This document shows, one piece after another, positions 1 through 11,834 of a DNA stretch of 64,000 bases. The position numbers and the translations under genes are program-made. The DNA comes from Cenococcum geophilum 1.58. Taxonomy: Eukaryota; Ascomycota; Dothideomycetes; Gloniales; Gloniaceae. The stretch lies in NCBI GenBank assembly GCA_001692895.1, contig KV748209.1:1240001-1304000 (forward strand), in the 5' to 3' direction. Under the pieces are notes generated by a model that was not told where the DNA came from, did no database searches, and saw only the letters and a program-made list of their open reading frames with translations. How positions within the stretch are numbered: position 1 is the stretch's first letter; the number at the start of each line of letters is the position of its first letter.

Positions 1-39
1 GCGGTTAAATAGGCTACCCTATAAGGAACTGCCTAATAA

Positions 40-3000
40 AGGTAAGGATAAATAAGGTCCTATTAATTTAGGAGGATAGTACGGAGCCGGAAAAAGAGGA
101 ACCCTAGAGGAAGACTCCTTTTTAGGGTTAAAAGGGATTAATATATTATATATTAATCTAGGTCGGCTAGTTAATAAAAGAAGCTATACTATCCCTTATA
201 CTTTATTTTATAATAGATATTAAGTTTTAACCTTTGCTTTAGCTAACTTAGGAGTAAATGCCTTTACTTTAATTAACACAAAGTGCGCTGTAAAACTGGC
301 TGACTTTTTAAATATACCCCTTAAAGAACTGCCTAAACTAATCCCTATTTGTGGTTATAACGGACGGATAGGGCTACCTATTATAACTATCTTGCGGATC
401 TACCTCCGCGTTAATAGACGAAGGTAGTATAATATCCCCTTTCTTATTATGGACTTAGGAAGCTATAATATAATCTTAGGAAGAAAATGGCTAGCCTATT
501 TAGGCTTGCAGCTCAAAGTACGGAGTAAACGGCTTATCTAGCCTAAAACTCTACCCCCGACCCCTTCCTTTATAAAAGAAATTAGTATTATAATAGAAAA
601 CCTTATACGGCCCTAGATTAATACCATTTACTAGGCCAATACTATGCGCAGAGACTAGGCCTTTAAGAAGGACGTATAGCTTAACCCATAACGGATCCGT
701 ATACTACGCCGCCCCTAGACTACCTATATTACGCTACCCGTACTAAAAACCTAGGAAGTCGGTAGTGACCTAGCTAAGTCCCCTATAAAGAACTCTATAA
801 AGCCATAAAAGAAAGCTAGGGATATTAGACGCTATACTAAACTAATAGATAGGAAGGACAACTTATAGAAAATAAAACATAAGCTGAGGAAGACTATAAA
901 CCCTATACTGTAAACTATGGCCTAATAGACGCTAAAGAAACCTACGGACCTCCTACTAGTTAATGTCTACTATATTGGCGCTATAGGATTCTACCGGAAC
1001 TTGGTTTAGCCTAATACCGTTACCTTTATAACTAGCCTATACAAAATTAACCGAATAATTAAGGAAAAGGAAAGTAAGCTTAGTGGATAGGAAAGCGGGC
1101 TTATGGATAAAGAACTAGTAGAGTAAAAACTGCCTAATTAATACTGGAAATTTAAGGACGTATTTTCTAAGGCAGTGTCTAATATGCTTTTACCCTACTA
1201 ACTATATAACTATAAGATTAAGATTAAGCAAGATAAGGGAAGTACCCTTAGCTTTAGCCCTCTCTACCTATAGTTTATTGCTGAATTATAGGCTATAAAG
1301 TAGTATCTTATTGATAACCTAAATAAGGGCTTTATTGAGCCTAGCTAAGCCCCTTTTAACTTACTTATTTTCTTTATTAAAAAGCTAAATAGAGGACTGC
1401 GCTTTTATATTAACTACTATAAGCTAAATAATATAACCCGCAAGGACCGCTACCCGCTGCCCTTACTTAATAAGACTTTTACCTAAATAAGTAGAGCTAA
1501 GGTTTTTATAAAGCTTAATATCCGCTAGGCCTTTTACTAAATTAGGATAGACCCCGGGTCTAAAGATCTTACTATATTTTAAACCTATTACGGGACGTAT
1601 AAATACAAAGTACTTCCTTTTAGACTAACTAATAGACTAGCTATGTACTAGCGGTATATAAACGATGTACTCTTTAACTACCTTAACGACTTCTATACGG
1701 CCTATCTAGATAATATTATAATCTATTTAAAGAACGAACTAGAATATAAGGAGTATGTTTATAAAGTCCTATAACGGCTCCGTAAAGCTAGCCTCTAGGC
1801 CAATATTAAGAAGTTAAAATTTAGTGTTAAGCGTATAAAGTACCTAGGTTTTATTATTAGTATAGATAGAATTAAGGCCGACCTAGAGAAAACGACCGTA
1901 ATTAACTAGTGGACGCCCCCTTAGACCGTAAAGGGGGTATAATTGTTTTTAGGTTTCTGTAACTTCTACTAATACTTTATTAAAAACTATAGTAGGATTA
2001 CCCGGCCTCTTAACCGCCTTACTAGGAAAGACTAGCCCTTTTACTTTAATNCTATATATATGCAGGCCTTTAATAAGCTTAAAAAACGGCTAGTATTGGC
2101 CCCCCTACTTGCCTACTTTAACCTAAAACGGCCCTTAATGCTAGAAACTGATGTCTTAAACGGCGCGATAGCTAGTATTTTTTCCTAGAAGCAACCAGAC
2201 GGAGAATAGCACCCTATTATATACTATTTAAAGACTATAATAGATGCTAAATTAAACTACTATATCCATAATAAAGAAATGCTAGCTATTATCTCTAGCT
2301 TTTAGCACTGGCGTATATAGCTAGAGGGGACCCCTAAACCTATTAAAGTAGTGTTAGATTATAAGGCCCTAGAATACTTTATAATAACTAAGGCCCTTAC
2401 GGCCTAGCAGGCACGCTAGGCGGACGTTCTATCTTAGTTTAACTTCTTAATTATATATAGACCAGGCGCTGTAAACCGTATAAATGCTTTTACTAGGCGC
2501 GAATAAGACCTAGGTGACTATACGGCTGCGAAGATCTTATTACGGACTTAGACGCTACTACAACTAGAGCACCTTAACCCCTAGATATAGGCAGAACTAA
2601 GTACAGACCCCTTAGGCGCTGAGATGTATCCTATTAACCCTTTAGGACTTAACTTAATTAACAAATTGCTGTAAATAAACTGTACGGCCCCTTCTCTATA
2701 GGAGTACCGTAAAAAGGCAAAGAATATTACTAGCCTATGGTCCCTTAAAAATAGATTACTTAAGCATTAGGAACGGCTAGTAGTAGTAGAGGAATAGAAC
2801 TTACGGACTCAGCTTATTACTAAAGTATATACCTAGGTCTTTATGGCCCACCCTAAAAAGAATAAGACCCGCAGGATTATTGGCGACCGCTACTACTGGC
2901 CTAAAATGGTTATAGATATTGACCGCTATATATGGAACTGCAATGACTGCTGTAGGTCTATAATCCCACGAGATAAGACCCTAGGACTATTGAAACCCCT

Positions 3001-4145
3001 CCTAATACCTAACTGCCCCTAGTAATATATCTCTATAGACTTTTATAAGCTACCTCTAAACCGTAACAGATATAATATAGTTATAATCCTAGTTAACCGC
3101 TTTAGTAAGCGCCTGTTTTTAATTCCCTATTATAAAAATATTAATGCTAAAGAGGCAGCCTAACTATATATCCACTACGTTTACTAAATTTATGGACTAC
3201 TAGATACTATTATATTTAACTATAGGCCGCAGTTTATATTAGCCTTTTAGAATAAGTTTACCTAGATCCTAAGTATTAAGCTAAAGCTTTCTATGGTATA
3301 TTACCCCTAGATAAACGGTTAAACGGAGATTATAAATTAATACTTAGACTAGAGACTCTGGCCTTTTATTAACTACTTCTAAGATAACTAGGCCGAACTA
3401 TTACCCTTAATAGACTACGCCCAAACAACCCTACCCCACGACTCTACCGGATTTGCCCCTATTTAACTAGAAATGGGTTACCTACCCTATATAAGCTTTG
3501 ACTAGGAAAGACTAGAAGGGCCCTAGACCATACGCGAAAAACTATCTTATGAGGAAGCCTAGTAGTACGCTAAGCGCTTAAAAAAAGCCTAGAAAGTAGC
3601 CCGTATAAACCTAAAAAAGGCCTAAAAATTAATGGAATAGTAGGCAAATAAACATAGGCGCGAGCCTAACTTTACTATAGGTGATATAGTTTAGGTTATA
3701 ACAAAGAACTAAAAGATAGAACGGCCTAGCTATAAGCTAGACTATAAGATAGCAGGACCGTATAAGATTCTTAATAAAGTAGGTAACTTGTATAAGGTTA
3801 AGCTCCTAGACTTAATTAAAGTCTACCCTATTTTCTTACCGGATAAGCTATAGAAAGCTATAAATAACCTACTACCTAGATAAAAGAATAAACTTCCCCT
3901 GCTAATTTAAGTTAACGATGATAATAAATAGGAAATTAAAGAAATACTGGTTTATAAACTTGTAAAGGGAACGTTAAAGTATTATATTAGTTAGAAAGTA
4001 TATAACCTGGACCCTACTTAGTACCCTATATAGAACTTTATAGGTAGCCCCTATAAGCTTTAGGAGTTTTATAGCTATTACCCTAATAAACCCAAACCGT
4101 TAAAGTACCTAGATAAGTGGATAGAATGCTAGTATAACGAAGATA
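40..4145 (+). pseudogene. E1 pol: protease-RT-RNase H-integrase-chromodomain, RIP-broken
   Basis: Reading through TAA/TAG stops gives a recognisable gypsy Pol. Protease-like sequence is near 230-520 and ends in a typical ILGRKWLAYLGL stretch. RT is near 1250-1900, with KLNRGLRFYINYYKLN at about 1381 and the active-site box as Y-L-D-N at 1703-1714 (second Asp lost). RNase H is near 2090-2480. Integrase is near 2780-3560, with its zinc-binding C-N-D-C at 2939-2950. A C-terminal chromodomain lies near 3945-4145. Most interruptions are TAG/TAA at Gln or Trp positions, as expected of C-to-T change on either strand. Domain edges are approximate. Confidence 0.9.
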
Positions 4146-4221
4146 ATAAGCTACTAGAAGAATATAAGGACAAAAACGCCCTAGAAATTTCTTAGTTATA
4201 TAAGGTATTAAGATATCCAGG

Positions 4222-4244
4222 AACTTTAACCAGCGGTTAAAGTT
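4222..4244 (+). repeat. Palindrome in E1 3' noncoding region
   Basis: AACTTTAAC-CAG-CGGTTAAAGTT, a near-perfect 23-bp inverted repeat between the chromodomain and the polypurine tract. Almost the same palindrome with matching flanks (AGATAT..AGG before, ATCTAATTAGT after) is at 32538-32560 in E2 and 38992-39014 in E3. It could be an RNA hairpin near the 3' end or a fragment shared by recombination. Confidence 0.75.
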
Positions 4245-4301
4245 ATCTAATTAGTTAAATTCTCTTGCTAAGACTTTTAGTGGCAAAGCCTAAGGGCAGG
4301 C

Positions 4302-4321
4302 TTTTTTGGAGGGGGGGGTAA
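4302..4321 (+). other. Polypurine tract of E1
   Basis: A T run followed by GGAGGGGGGGGTAA directly abuts the LTR start. In LTR elements this purine run primes plus-strand DNA synthesis. E2 and E3 have equivalent G runs at the same place. Confidence 0.8.
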
Positions 4322-4505
4322 TATTACGGCACTGGCAGAACTTGGCAGAACTACGCACTAGTAAGTTGCCATAGATTGCCGTATATTGCGGTTATGTGAC
4401 GCGAAGATCGTATATAGCTTCAAGCGGCGCTCCCCTTCTTCTCCTTTCCTTTCTTTAGCTTTAGATTCTTGTTTATAGACAATCCAATTATACAGGCTTG
4501 CGCGA
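4322..4505 (+). repeat. 3' LTR of E1
   Basis: Starts TATTACGGCAC (TGTCACGGCAC in the E4 copy at 31927). The two copies align over their whole length, including the TTGCCGTATATTGCGGT core and the CTTCTTCTCCTTTCCTTT stretch, and part ways just after GGCTTGCGCG. That point sets the end to within a few bases. The right flank is LINE ORF1 sequence. Confidence 0.8.
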
Positions 4506-5650
4506 CCATTTTGCCGTACTTATATCTCGATTGACTGAGTCGCTAACAGTCTTATATTATAGGGGCCTATATAGTGGCCGCAGCATACCTATGCTGCGTA
4601 TATGGATTAAGTGTGCCCCTATTATACGCAGCGATAATATTGTTTTAGGCGGAGTCTATAGTTATAGAGCCTTGCGTTGTATATAAGGCTATTTATAATA
4701 ATACCTTTTTAAATAAGGAGTTTTTACATTCCTAGTGTATGTGTATTAACGATAAGGGAGCTATGCGTTTAACTAGCGTTTCCCTAGTAAGTCTTTAGCG
4801 ACCCTTATATTCTTTTATTATTCTTATTATATACTTAGTTTGTATTTTCCTATTAAAGCCATTAAATTTAGGTAATCTTAAGTCCTAGTATAAGGCGTTC
4901 CGTTTGTTTTACTATCTTATATATAGTTGCTGTATTATCCGCCTGGCGTCCCTTTTCTACCCTAAGGCTTAGGGGAACCGCTAGGACTTTAACTGGGTAA
5001 TCTTTATAGAGCACTTTTATGCTAATATGTTCTCCTAGCCTGTCCCCTACCCTAACGGCTTATTCCTTTGCCTATTGGTCCCTTAGGGTAACTCTAATAT
5101 CTCCGCTTTTAAGGTGTTAGACTATAATAGCGTTATAGACCTCTTTATAAATCTCTATAAGGATTTCTGTTTCTAATTATCCCCTAAGCCCCTCTACTTT
5201 TTCTATATTTGGTTATATTATAATTATATACCCGGATATTGTCTTTAGGGGGGTAGGTTCCCTATACTGTGGACGTATAGCTACGGCGGCCTAGGTGCGG
5301 TTTGCCGGTAAGGAGGGGTTTTATTTATTTTTAATTTTACTTAGCCGTTAGAGGATTTAATTAAGGGTTTACTAGAGGGGCGCCTAAGGTTTACTAGACT
5401 AGCGGAGCCATTCTACTAGCTATATTAGTTCGTTATAGCTAACGGTTACTCCCCCGTAACTATAGATACTAAACGCGTTTAATAGGCTTTGTATTTTGTT
5501 AGATGCCTTCTTAATAGAGGTCTTTCCGCTTTGTGGTGTGGTATTCGCCCGTTTTTGTTGTAGAGGGCTATTGCTGGGCGTGGTTCTGGTGGACGCGCGC
5601 GAGTGCGAACCACTGTCGTTTGACGTGTGCCTCCCCTGCGATGCATGCAT
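4498..5650 (-). pseudogene. Tad-like LINE ORF1 (gag-like protein), truncated and RIPed
   Basis: A frame opening with Met at 5650 (MHASQGRHTSNDSGSH) runs 77 codons to a stop at a Gln position and continues through further Gln/Trp stops to about 4498. The middle has the pattern of fungal non-LTR ORF1 proteins, with a region around GDIRVTLRD and later SSLIVNTHT and LLIQKGIIINS. It ends in CCHC zinc-knuckle-like sequence at about 4560-4655 (YRC..GHT..I, then VCCGH), the first Cys being mutated to Tyr. ORF1 of Tad/I-type LINEs binds element RNA. The 3' end is cut by the E1 LTR and no LINE ORF2 is visible. Assignment rests on pattern, not on a search. Confidence 0.6.
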
Positions 5651-5715
5651 CTTAGGGGGATTCTCTAGGTATTTTTTAGGGTTCTTTTAGTTGGTTTTAG
5701 TCTTTTTGGGCTGGG

Positions 5716-7080
5716 TGCAGCAAGAGCTCCTCTAAGAGATAATCGAAATCTATAATTAGGTAAGTATATCTAGCCTAGATTAATTACCGCCTTTATTAAA
5801 TCTACTCTATATATAATAACGACTACTTTAGGGGCTTAAACATCTTACTAGTAGGCGATTTCTATTAGCTTCCCCCTATAGGTTAGGCGGCCTTATACAG
5901 CAATCTACCCGCTAGGCTTTTAGAGCTCGCTAGTTATAAAAAGGGAGCCTATAAGGTAATTAATTAAATAGCCATCTTAGATTAAGTTATGCGGTAAGGC
6001 GATAATAACACTAAGAGCTCTATATTTAGGACCGCCCTTATAGAGCTATATAGTAATTTTATAAGTAATTTAACCTAGAGGCTTTTTTTAACTAGATATA
6101 AGTAAGGCCTATCTACTAATAAGGTTATAGGCTTTAATAACGCAATTCGGCTATATAGTATACGCGCTACTATAGGTAAGTATAATACTATTCGGCTTCG
6201 TGACCTTTTACAGCCAGTAGTAGCTATTAAGTTGGTTAACACTAGTATAGGTACGCAGAAAGTTACTCCTAATTAGTGCGATACTATAGAGAATCTAGCC
6301 CTATATATTGGCGCGAAGATAATACTAATATAAAATATCTGGGTTAAACTAGGCCTAGTAAACGGTACTACTAGTATAATTAAAGATATTATATAGAAGG
6401 GATACGCGGATATTAAAAAGGATTAGCCTTAGTTACTACTGGTTACAGTAAATAGGTATAATAGACCTACCCTATTTACTTAGTAGGATAGTAAGAAAGT
6501 TATCTCTATATTTTCTATACTTTATAAGTAAGAGGGTATAAAAGACTCTTACTTACGGCATTAATTTCTAATTACTCTAGCTTTTATTCTTACTATATAT
6601 AAAAGCTAGGGCCTAATACTTAACTAGGTAGTTTTAAATATTAAGGGGAAAAATAAGACAGCTAGGCTAACCTATATGGCAATCTTATAAGTTAAGAAGC
6701 TTTTAGGGCTTATATTTAAACGTAGGTTTAATATAGAACGATTTTAGTTATCTATAAGTAAGACTAAAAAGGTATAATAAGAAGATTTTGTATAGAGACA
6801 GCAGCAACTATTTATAAATACTCTTTTCTATTTAGGAAAAGTTGTTTCCTAAATAGGAAATTATATACTAGCTTAGAGGTAAGCGGAGAATATAGTATTC
6901 GTCTTAGTTTCCTACCTTTTAAATAGCTTAACCGCGAAATCCAATTCTCTAAATTTTAACCCCCCTATCCGTCCTACCTTCTTACTGCTTTTAGGGCTAT
7001 TAAATATATATATAATAGTATATAGGGAGAATTAGCAGTATTGCTGGATTAATATTACTGCTACCTATAGCGTTAATTAA
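5716..7080 (+). pseudogene. PIF1-like DNA helicase, N-terminus missing, RIP-broken
   Basis: One frame, interrupted almost only at Gln/Trp positions, contains the Walker B/motif II region typical of PIF1 helicases, LLVGDFY(stop)LPPIG, at about 5845-5885, and late in the protein FILTIYKS(stop)GLILN near 6590-6620, the counterpart of the PIF1 HKSQGLT motif. Between them is helicase-like sequence including NNAIRLYSTRATI near 6130. The Walker A region is absent: the frame begins abruptly near 5716 next to LINE sequence, so the LINE probably cut or replaced the 5' end. It is clearly different from the Helitron helicases at 12114-13500 and 20309-21610. Confidence 0.8.
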
Positions 7081-7169
7081 TTTTTAGAATTTTTTAAGTT
7101 TTTTTAAAGGGCGGAAATGTCGCTTTTATAAGGAGTTATATAACCTCTAAGAATTATCGTAGTAAGCGA

Positions 7170-7310
7170 CTTAGACGGCAAACAAGACAGTAAATCTCAC
7201 TAGTACTTAACTAGTATAGCTTTATATAAAACCCCTACTAGCTTTATTTAACCCCTACTAGTGTAAATTAACCCCTGTAGTTATAAGCGCTGTCTTGTTT
7301 GCCGTTTAAG
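7170..7310. mobile_element. 141-bp MITE-like element with 21-bp terminal inverted repeats
   Basis: Left end CTTAGACGGCAAACAAGACA at 7170 and right end the inverse complement of CTTAAACGGCAAACAAGACA, 20 of 21 bases alike. The middle holds repeats of ACCCCTACTAG type. I see no clear target duplication. CpA survives in the arms although the neighbourhood is depleted. It lies between the two helicase remnants. Confidence 0.55.
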
Positions 7311-7775
7311 GGCCTTTAGTACAAAAATATAGGAGGGTCGACTTATTAATCGAACGTAACGCTACTATAAAGTAATATATCTCCACCAGTTAACTAGTTA
7401 ACCACTTTAAAAGGTAATTAATTATATTTTAAGGGCCACTTTATTTATCTATGTACTTACTTATATATTTTAGCTAATATAAAGTTCTAAAATTATAGGT
7501 CGAAATTTTTTAACGCATCTTATTAGGCCAACTTCGCGAATTCTCTTTTAATGCCTTAAAGTAAGCGGTATTACCAACAATAACGTGGCGACTTGCGCTA
7601 TAACCCCTTAACTCCTCTAGCCTCTTTAACTCCTTTAGCCTCTATAACTCCTTGCTATACCTAGCTATATACTACCTAAATAAAATATATACTAACCTTA
7701 ACTTTCTTACAGCTCTAAAGGCTTATATTAGATAGCTTTAAACCCTAAAATATTAAATATTAGACGGAAATGCTT
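7311..7775. other. Intervening sequence, nothing recognised
   Basis: AT-rich RIPed sequence between the MITE-like element and the RecQ-like frame. A short run of CTCCTCTAGCCTCTTTAA type tandem repeats occurs near 7605-7650. The start of the downstream helicase frame may lie here but no Met can be chosen. Confidence 0.4.
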
Positions 7776-7779
7776 ACCC

Positions 7780-9960
7780 GTGCTATATGCCGACTCCTTA
7801 GGGGGAAAAATCCCTATACTTAGTAGGTTAGGGCGCTTCGCTAACTAGTTTATAAAATAGGAGATACTATACTTATTACAAAAACTAGCTTTAGTAAAAG
7901 TATTATATTCTATACTTTCTTAGTCTTAACCGGCCAGATTATAATATAGCTTGTTCTATTAAGTAAGCTAGGGAAAAAATAGGTTAAGTTAATATATTAG
8001 TACCCTAGTATAAACCTATATTTAGTATTAGCGGATATAAAATTCCGGAACCCTTAACTGCTTAAAGATATTAAGAATAGTGTATATACTTATATACTAC
8101 TTAGGCTAGAGCAAGCTATATCTCCTAAATTCTAAAAGATCCTATAGGATCCATTCTTCTAATATTAAATTAGACTAGTGGCTATTAATAAGTGTTATAT
8201 GCTTTACTAGTAGAAGGAGTTTTAGAGTAACTTTGTTTTAATCTATAAGCTACGCCAGTCTCTTTTATTAAGTATTATTTTCTTTAGCTGCTTTATAACT
8301 ATAGATGTTAAGACGGAGTAAGTAGTAAAAAATTATAATAGGTTTTAGCCAGAGGGAACTAGCCTAGGTACGTTAGAGATTATCTATACGTCTATTAACT
8401 AACCAAATATCTTAATTTATATATTTCTAATACTAAAAGGAAAGATAACCTGCTATAAGCAGTTATACTTCTTACTTAACTAAGCAGTTAAGTCTTTAGA
8501 TGGTGGCTTAATCCCTTAAAAAATCCTAAAAATAATTATATTTATTAACGGTAGAAGATATATCGCGGTAGTCTCTTAGTACCTTAAGTGTTACGGACAC
8601 TTTAAGTAGTAACTCGTTCCCTAAAACTAGTAGCGCTAGTAATAGTAAGCTTTCGGCCAATAAATAAAGAGTATAGGTTGTAGAAAGACGAACTAAGATT
8701 AATATTAAGACTGCTTTACTAGTTATATTATAGTAGAAGAAGCTTATAGAGAACTATATACGCTTATTTAGTTTAGTATTAGAATTCCCTTTCTTAACGT
8801 TAGTGCTGTCTTTAGCTAGAGGAGTTACTCTATCTCCCCTTAACCAGTGTAGTATACTATCCCCTCCGCTATAGTATAACCAGTCGCCAGGACGAGGTTA
8901 TAGTAGTTTATACTAGTTATAGTAATAAGAAATTAAATATAAGTAGTTATAGGAACTAGAATTATAGAGTAGTAAAAGCGTAGCACTAGAGACTAAACTA
9001 CTAGTACTAAAGACTTAACTAATAATGCTAAAGACTTAACTAGTAGACTTATAGACTGCTTTACTGACCAATAGTATAGAGCCTAGCTTAAAACCACCTA
9101 TAACTCCTAGTAATAGAACTTATAAAGGTAGGAAAAGAAGGGTAAATACTATAAATTCTACTGCTACTAAAATATAGTGGGGTTTAGAGAGTATAGCTTC
9201 TATCTCGTATAGGCGGTTAATATTAGCACCTATTAGTGAGAATATTAGCGGCCTAGTATTAAAAAACTATAGTAAAGAGATAAGAAATAATGGGCGAGAT
9301 AGGCGCAAGCGGTTGTTAATACTAAAAATTATATATTTAGGAATATGGGAGGTATAAATAAGAAGGGCTTAGTATTCTTAGATAGTTTACCTTTATTACG
9401 TGCTAGTAGGGTATAAGCAGTTAATCTCTAAGTAAACTTTTATATTAAATTAAACCAGAAAGTAGTTAAGAAATTAATTAGCCTATTTATTTAACTATTC
9501 CAAAGGCTATAAATCACTACTTATTTATTCTAAAAAGAGAACTATAAACCTATTTATTAAACCATCTACTAAACTATAATCTATTAGTTATATACGCGAT
9601 TTCTAAGTAGCTTATAAAATATGCTCCTTATTATTATATATGTCTATAAATATAGGCCTAGGCTAATAGGTTAATTAGGGAAAAGCCTAATTATAAGGAG
9701 TAAACCGCTAGAAGAAAGGCCGGTAAGTTAAAGTAAAAGGAGTCCAAGGGGTTAAAGTAAAAGAAGTTTAAAGGGTTAAAGCTAAAGAAGTAGAGCGTTG
9801 GGAGGGAGTCTAAAAAGTTAAGTAAGGATTTATAGACATGCGTAAGAGTGGTTAGATTAAGGAGTTAGGAGGAGCTAGTTAATCTACTAACGGAGACTAT
9901 ACTATTACACCGCTTTATCTAGTCTAAAAACTAAGCTACCTATTTTTTAAGTTATTAGTA
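7780..9960 (+). pseudogene. RecQ/DExH-like helicase, RIP-broken
   Basis: One frame stays open, apart from stops at presumed Gln/Trp codons, for about 700 codons. Helicase features: RALR(stop)LVYKIGD near 7835, resembling the RecQ motif 0/Q region; a Walker A-like TSFSKS at 7884-7901 where a G-K-S is expected; N-K-C-Y at 8187-8198 where a DExH box (D-E-C-H) would stand, all three changes being RIP-type; a motif III-like SCFITID at about 8282-8302; and IIFINGRRYIAV near 8535, resembling the start of helicase domain 2. The C-terminal half is Gln-rich and has a Cys/His-rich stretch near 9150-9200. Fungal subtelomeric RecQ-type helicases are one possible source. An earlier impression that the family was unknown was revised once these motifs were aligned by eye. 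Confidence 0.6.
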
Positions 9961-10026
9961 AACCAGCTAACTAGTTAACTAAGACTTAAGATATTATTAA
10001 AGGAAATTAATAACGTATATATTGTA

Positions 10027-10081
10027 CGAGAATTCCGTTAAATTTTCCAAGGAAAATTGGGGAAATTTAACGGAATTCTCG
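10027..10081. repeat. Hairpin at left end of unit A
   Basis: CGAGAATTCCGTTAAATTT paired with AAATTTAACGGAATTCTCG across a short loop. It lacks the inner AATTGCTG/CAGCAATT stem present in units B and C. A hairpin near the 3' end is a Helitron hallmark, and left is 3' for the minus-strand Rep gene. Confidence 0.8.
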
Positions 10082-11000
10082 CGCCTGCGGCGGGCTTTTG
10101 TCCTTCTAAACTTAGTCTGCCTTACTGCTGCCCTACTACTCCCCTCTACTGCCTATTACTGCCCTTTACTGCCCCCTACTGCCTAATACTACCCACTACT
10201 ACTATTATACTATTTTTATTATTACCCTTACTACCTTTACTACTCCCCTTTTAAATACTAAAATAACTTCTTTTTTATTACTCCTAATATATCTTTATTT
10301 CTTAATTTATAGCTATATTTATTACTACTTATATACTATATTTTACTAATACTTTAGTTACTAATTTATTATTATTATTATTACTACTATTTCTACATTA
10401 TTATAATTATTATATTAGTTTATTAATTTTAATACTATATTATAACTATTTTTATTTTTATTTTTATCTTTATTCTTACATTTATTTATATTTATAGTAC
10501 TATTATTATATTAATTCCCTTTTAATTTACTAACTTTACTACTTAAGATATAGCTATAACTTTTACTTTTACTTTTATTCTAATTTTATATAGTACTACT
10601 TTTACTATTATAAAGAGTACTTTATATTATAGAATACATTTTATATTTAAAATTAAATTCTTTCTTTAAAAATGTTATATAAGATAATTATATATACTAA
10701 AGACCCTACCATAAGGACTATTATAAAGACTATTAATATTTTTATATATATTTATATAAGATAAGAGTAGAAAAAAAAATTAGAGTATTAAAGCTTTAAC
10801 TGCCCTTTACTGCCTATTACTGCCTTCTACTGCCTACTACTGCCCTGCTACTACCCTGCTACTACCCTACTACTACCCTACTACTGCCGCACTACTACCT
10901 TACTACTATAGAATTTATATAGCTACCTTATAGTAACGTAAAACTGCCTTTATATAATAATCGCGTAATATAGATTTACATAATTAATTACGTGACTTAT
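10082..11000. repeat. (CTACTGCC)-type microsatellites around a C-poor AT-rich block
   Basis: After the shared block CGCCTGCGGCGGGC come repeats of CCCTACTACTGCC type at about 10120-10200 and again at 10795-10905. Between them (10255-10790) is sequence made largely of A/T with TTA/CTA triplets, where I see no coding pattern. The same CTACTGCC repeat follows the hairpin in units B and C, so it belongs to the unit ends. Confidence 0.65.
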
Positions 11001-11020
11001 ATTAATAATAGCTATTTACG

Positions 11021-11834
11021 TTGTTATTATTGTCATCGTCTTCTTCCTTAAGCAATAGCACTACTACCACTATTACCATCACCACTGCTGCTGCTGCTGC
11101 TACTGCGTCTTCTGCTCCTGCTCCTGCTCCTTCTGCTCCTACTCCTGCTGCTACTGCCACCGCTGCCGCCACTACTACCACCACTACCGTTACCACTACC
11201 GCCGCTAAAGCCGCCGCCGCTAACACGGCTACAATGCGGGCGCTACGTCCCCTGCCGCGCGTCTAGGGCGTGTCTTTACGGTAGGCTCCTAGCCTAGGTA
11301 GAGCTCCTAGGGTCTACTAGGGGGTCTGCCTAGAGGCTAGGCCCCCAAATACGGAGGCCGCCCTAGCGTAAAGCCGGGGTACGATAGCCCTGCAGGCTTG
11401 TGCGTTGTATATGCGGGGCGGTGGCCTATTTATGGAGTGTATGCTGGTTGCCGGCTAGCTACGCGGCAGCTATACTAACTGCCATTATAGCAGCAAAGGG
11501 GCGTACTGCTCCTTCTAAGTTTGTAAGTTAGTAATATAAGCTGTAAGAAGTATAACTAATAGAGATAATAGCGTCTGCTGCCGCCTCTGCCTCCCCCGCC
11601 GCAGCCCGCTCCCACTCCCGCTCTTGCTCCCGCGCCCGTGCACCTCCCGCTGCCGCCGCCGCCGCTAATAACGACGACGACGATAATGATAATGACGATA
11701 ATAAGGAGGAGGAAGAGGCCCCGCCTGCCCGCGTCCGCCCCCGTCTTAGGCGGCGCGGGTGGGTTACGGGGCTACTCCGCCGTTTGGTGGCTGTGCTTAA
11801 GGAGGAGTTGTTAGAGGATAAGGATGAGGAGTAG
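11021..11834 (+). pseudogene. Cysteine-rich fungal protein of unknown role, low-complexity flanks, broken
   Basis: An open frame from Met 11021 encodes Ser/Thr/Ala homopolymer runs to 11266. After stops the same frame gives a Cys-rich core at about 11390-11520 (CALYMRGGG, FMECMLVAG, then YTNCHYSSKGAYCSF). From about 11570 to a stop at 11834, in another frame, it gives Ala-, Arg- and Asp/Glu-rich sequence ending LLEDKDEE. A frame change or intron lies near 11520-11570. The C-x2-C plus NCHY.S.G..CSF pattern is one I associate with repetitive hypothetical proteins of filamentous fungi; no function is known to me. The block is clearly more GC-rich than its surroundings and lies opposite to the Rep gene, suggesting a gene captured by the Helitron. 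Confidence 0.55.

Larger units (their letters stand above)
1..4505 (+). mobile_element. E1: Ty3/gypsy chromodomain LTR retrotransposon, 5' end outside window
   Basis: The 3' two thirds of a gypsy element: protease, RT, RNase H, integrase and chromodomain in gypsy order, then a purine tract and an LTR. The same family recurs as E4 (LTR at 31927, coding segments 46535-50020 and 58061-58638), and the two can be followed side by side from about position 1 to 2965. The whole element is RIP-mutated and cannot encode a protein. The LTR ends inside a LINE ORF1, so E1 seems to have inserted into that LINE. One ambiguous base (N) lies at 2051. Confidence 0.9.

Noticed and set aside
11002-11226. Minus-strand Ala/Val-rich open frame
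   Set aside because: Antisense of the low-complexity Thr/Ala run at 11021-11266; no independent support.
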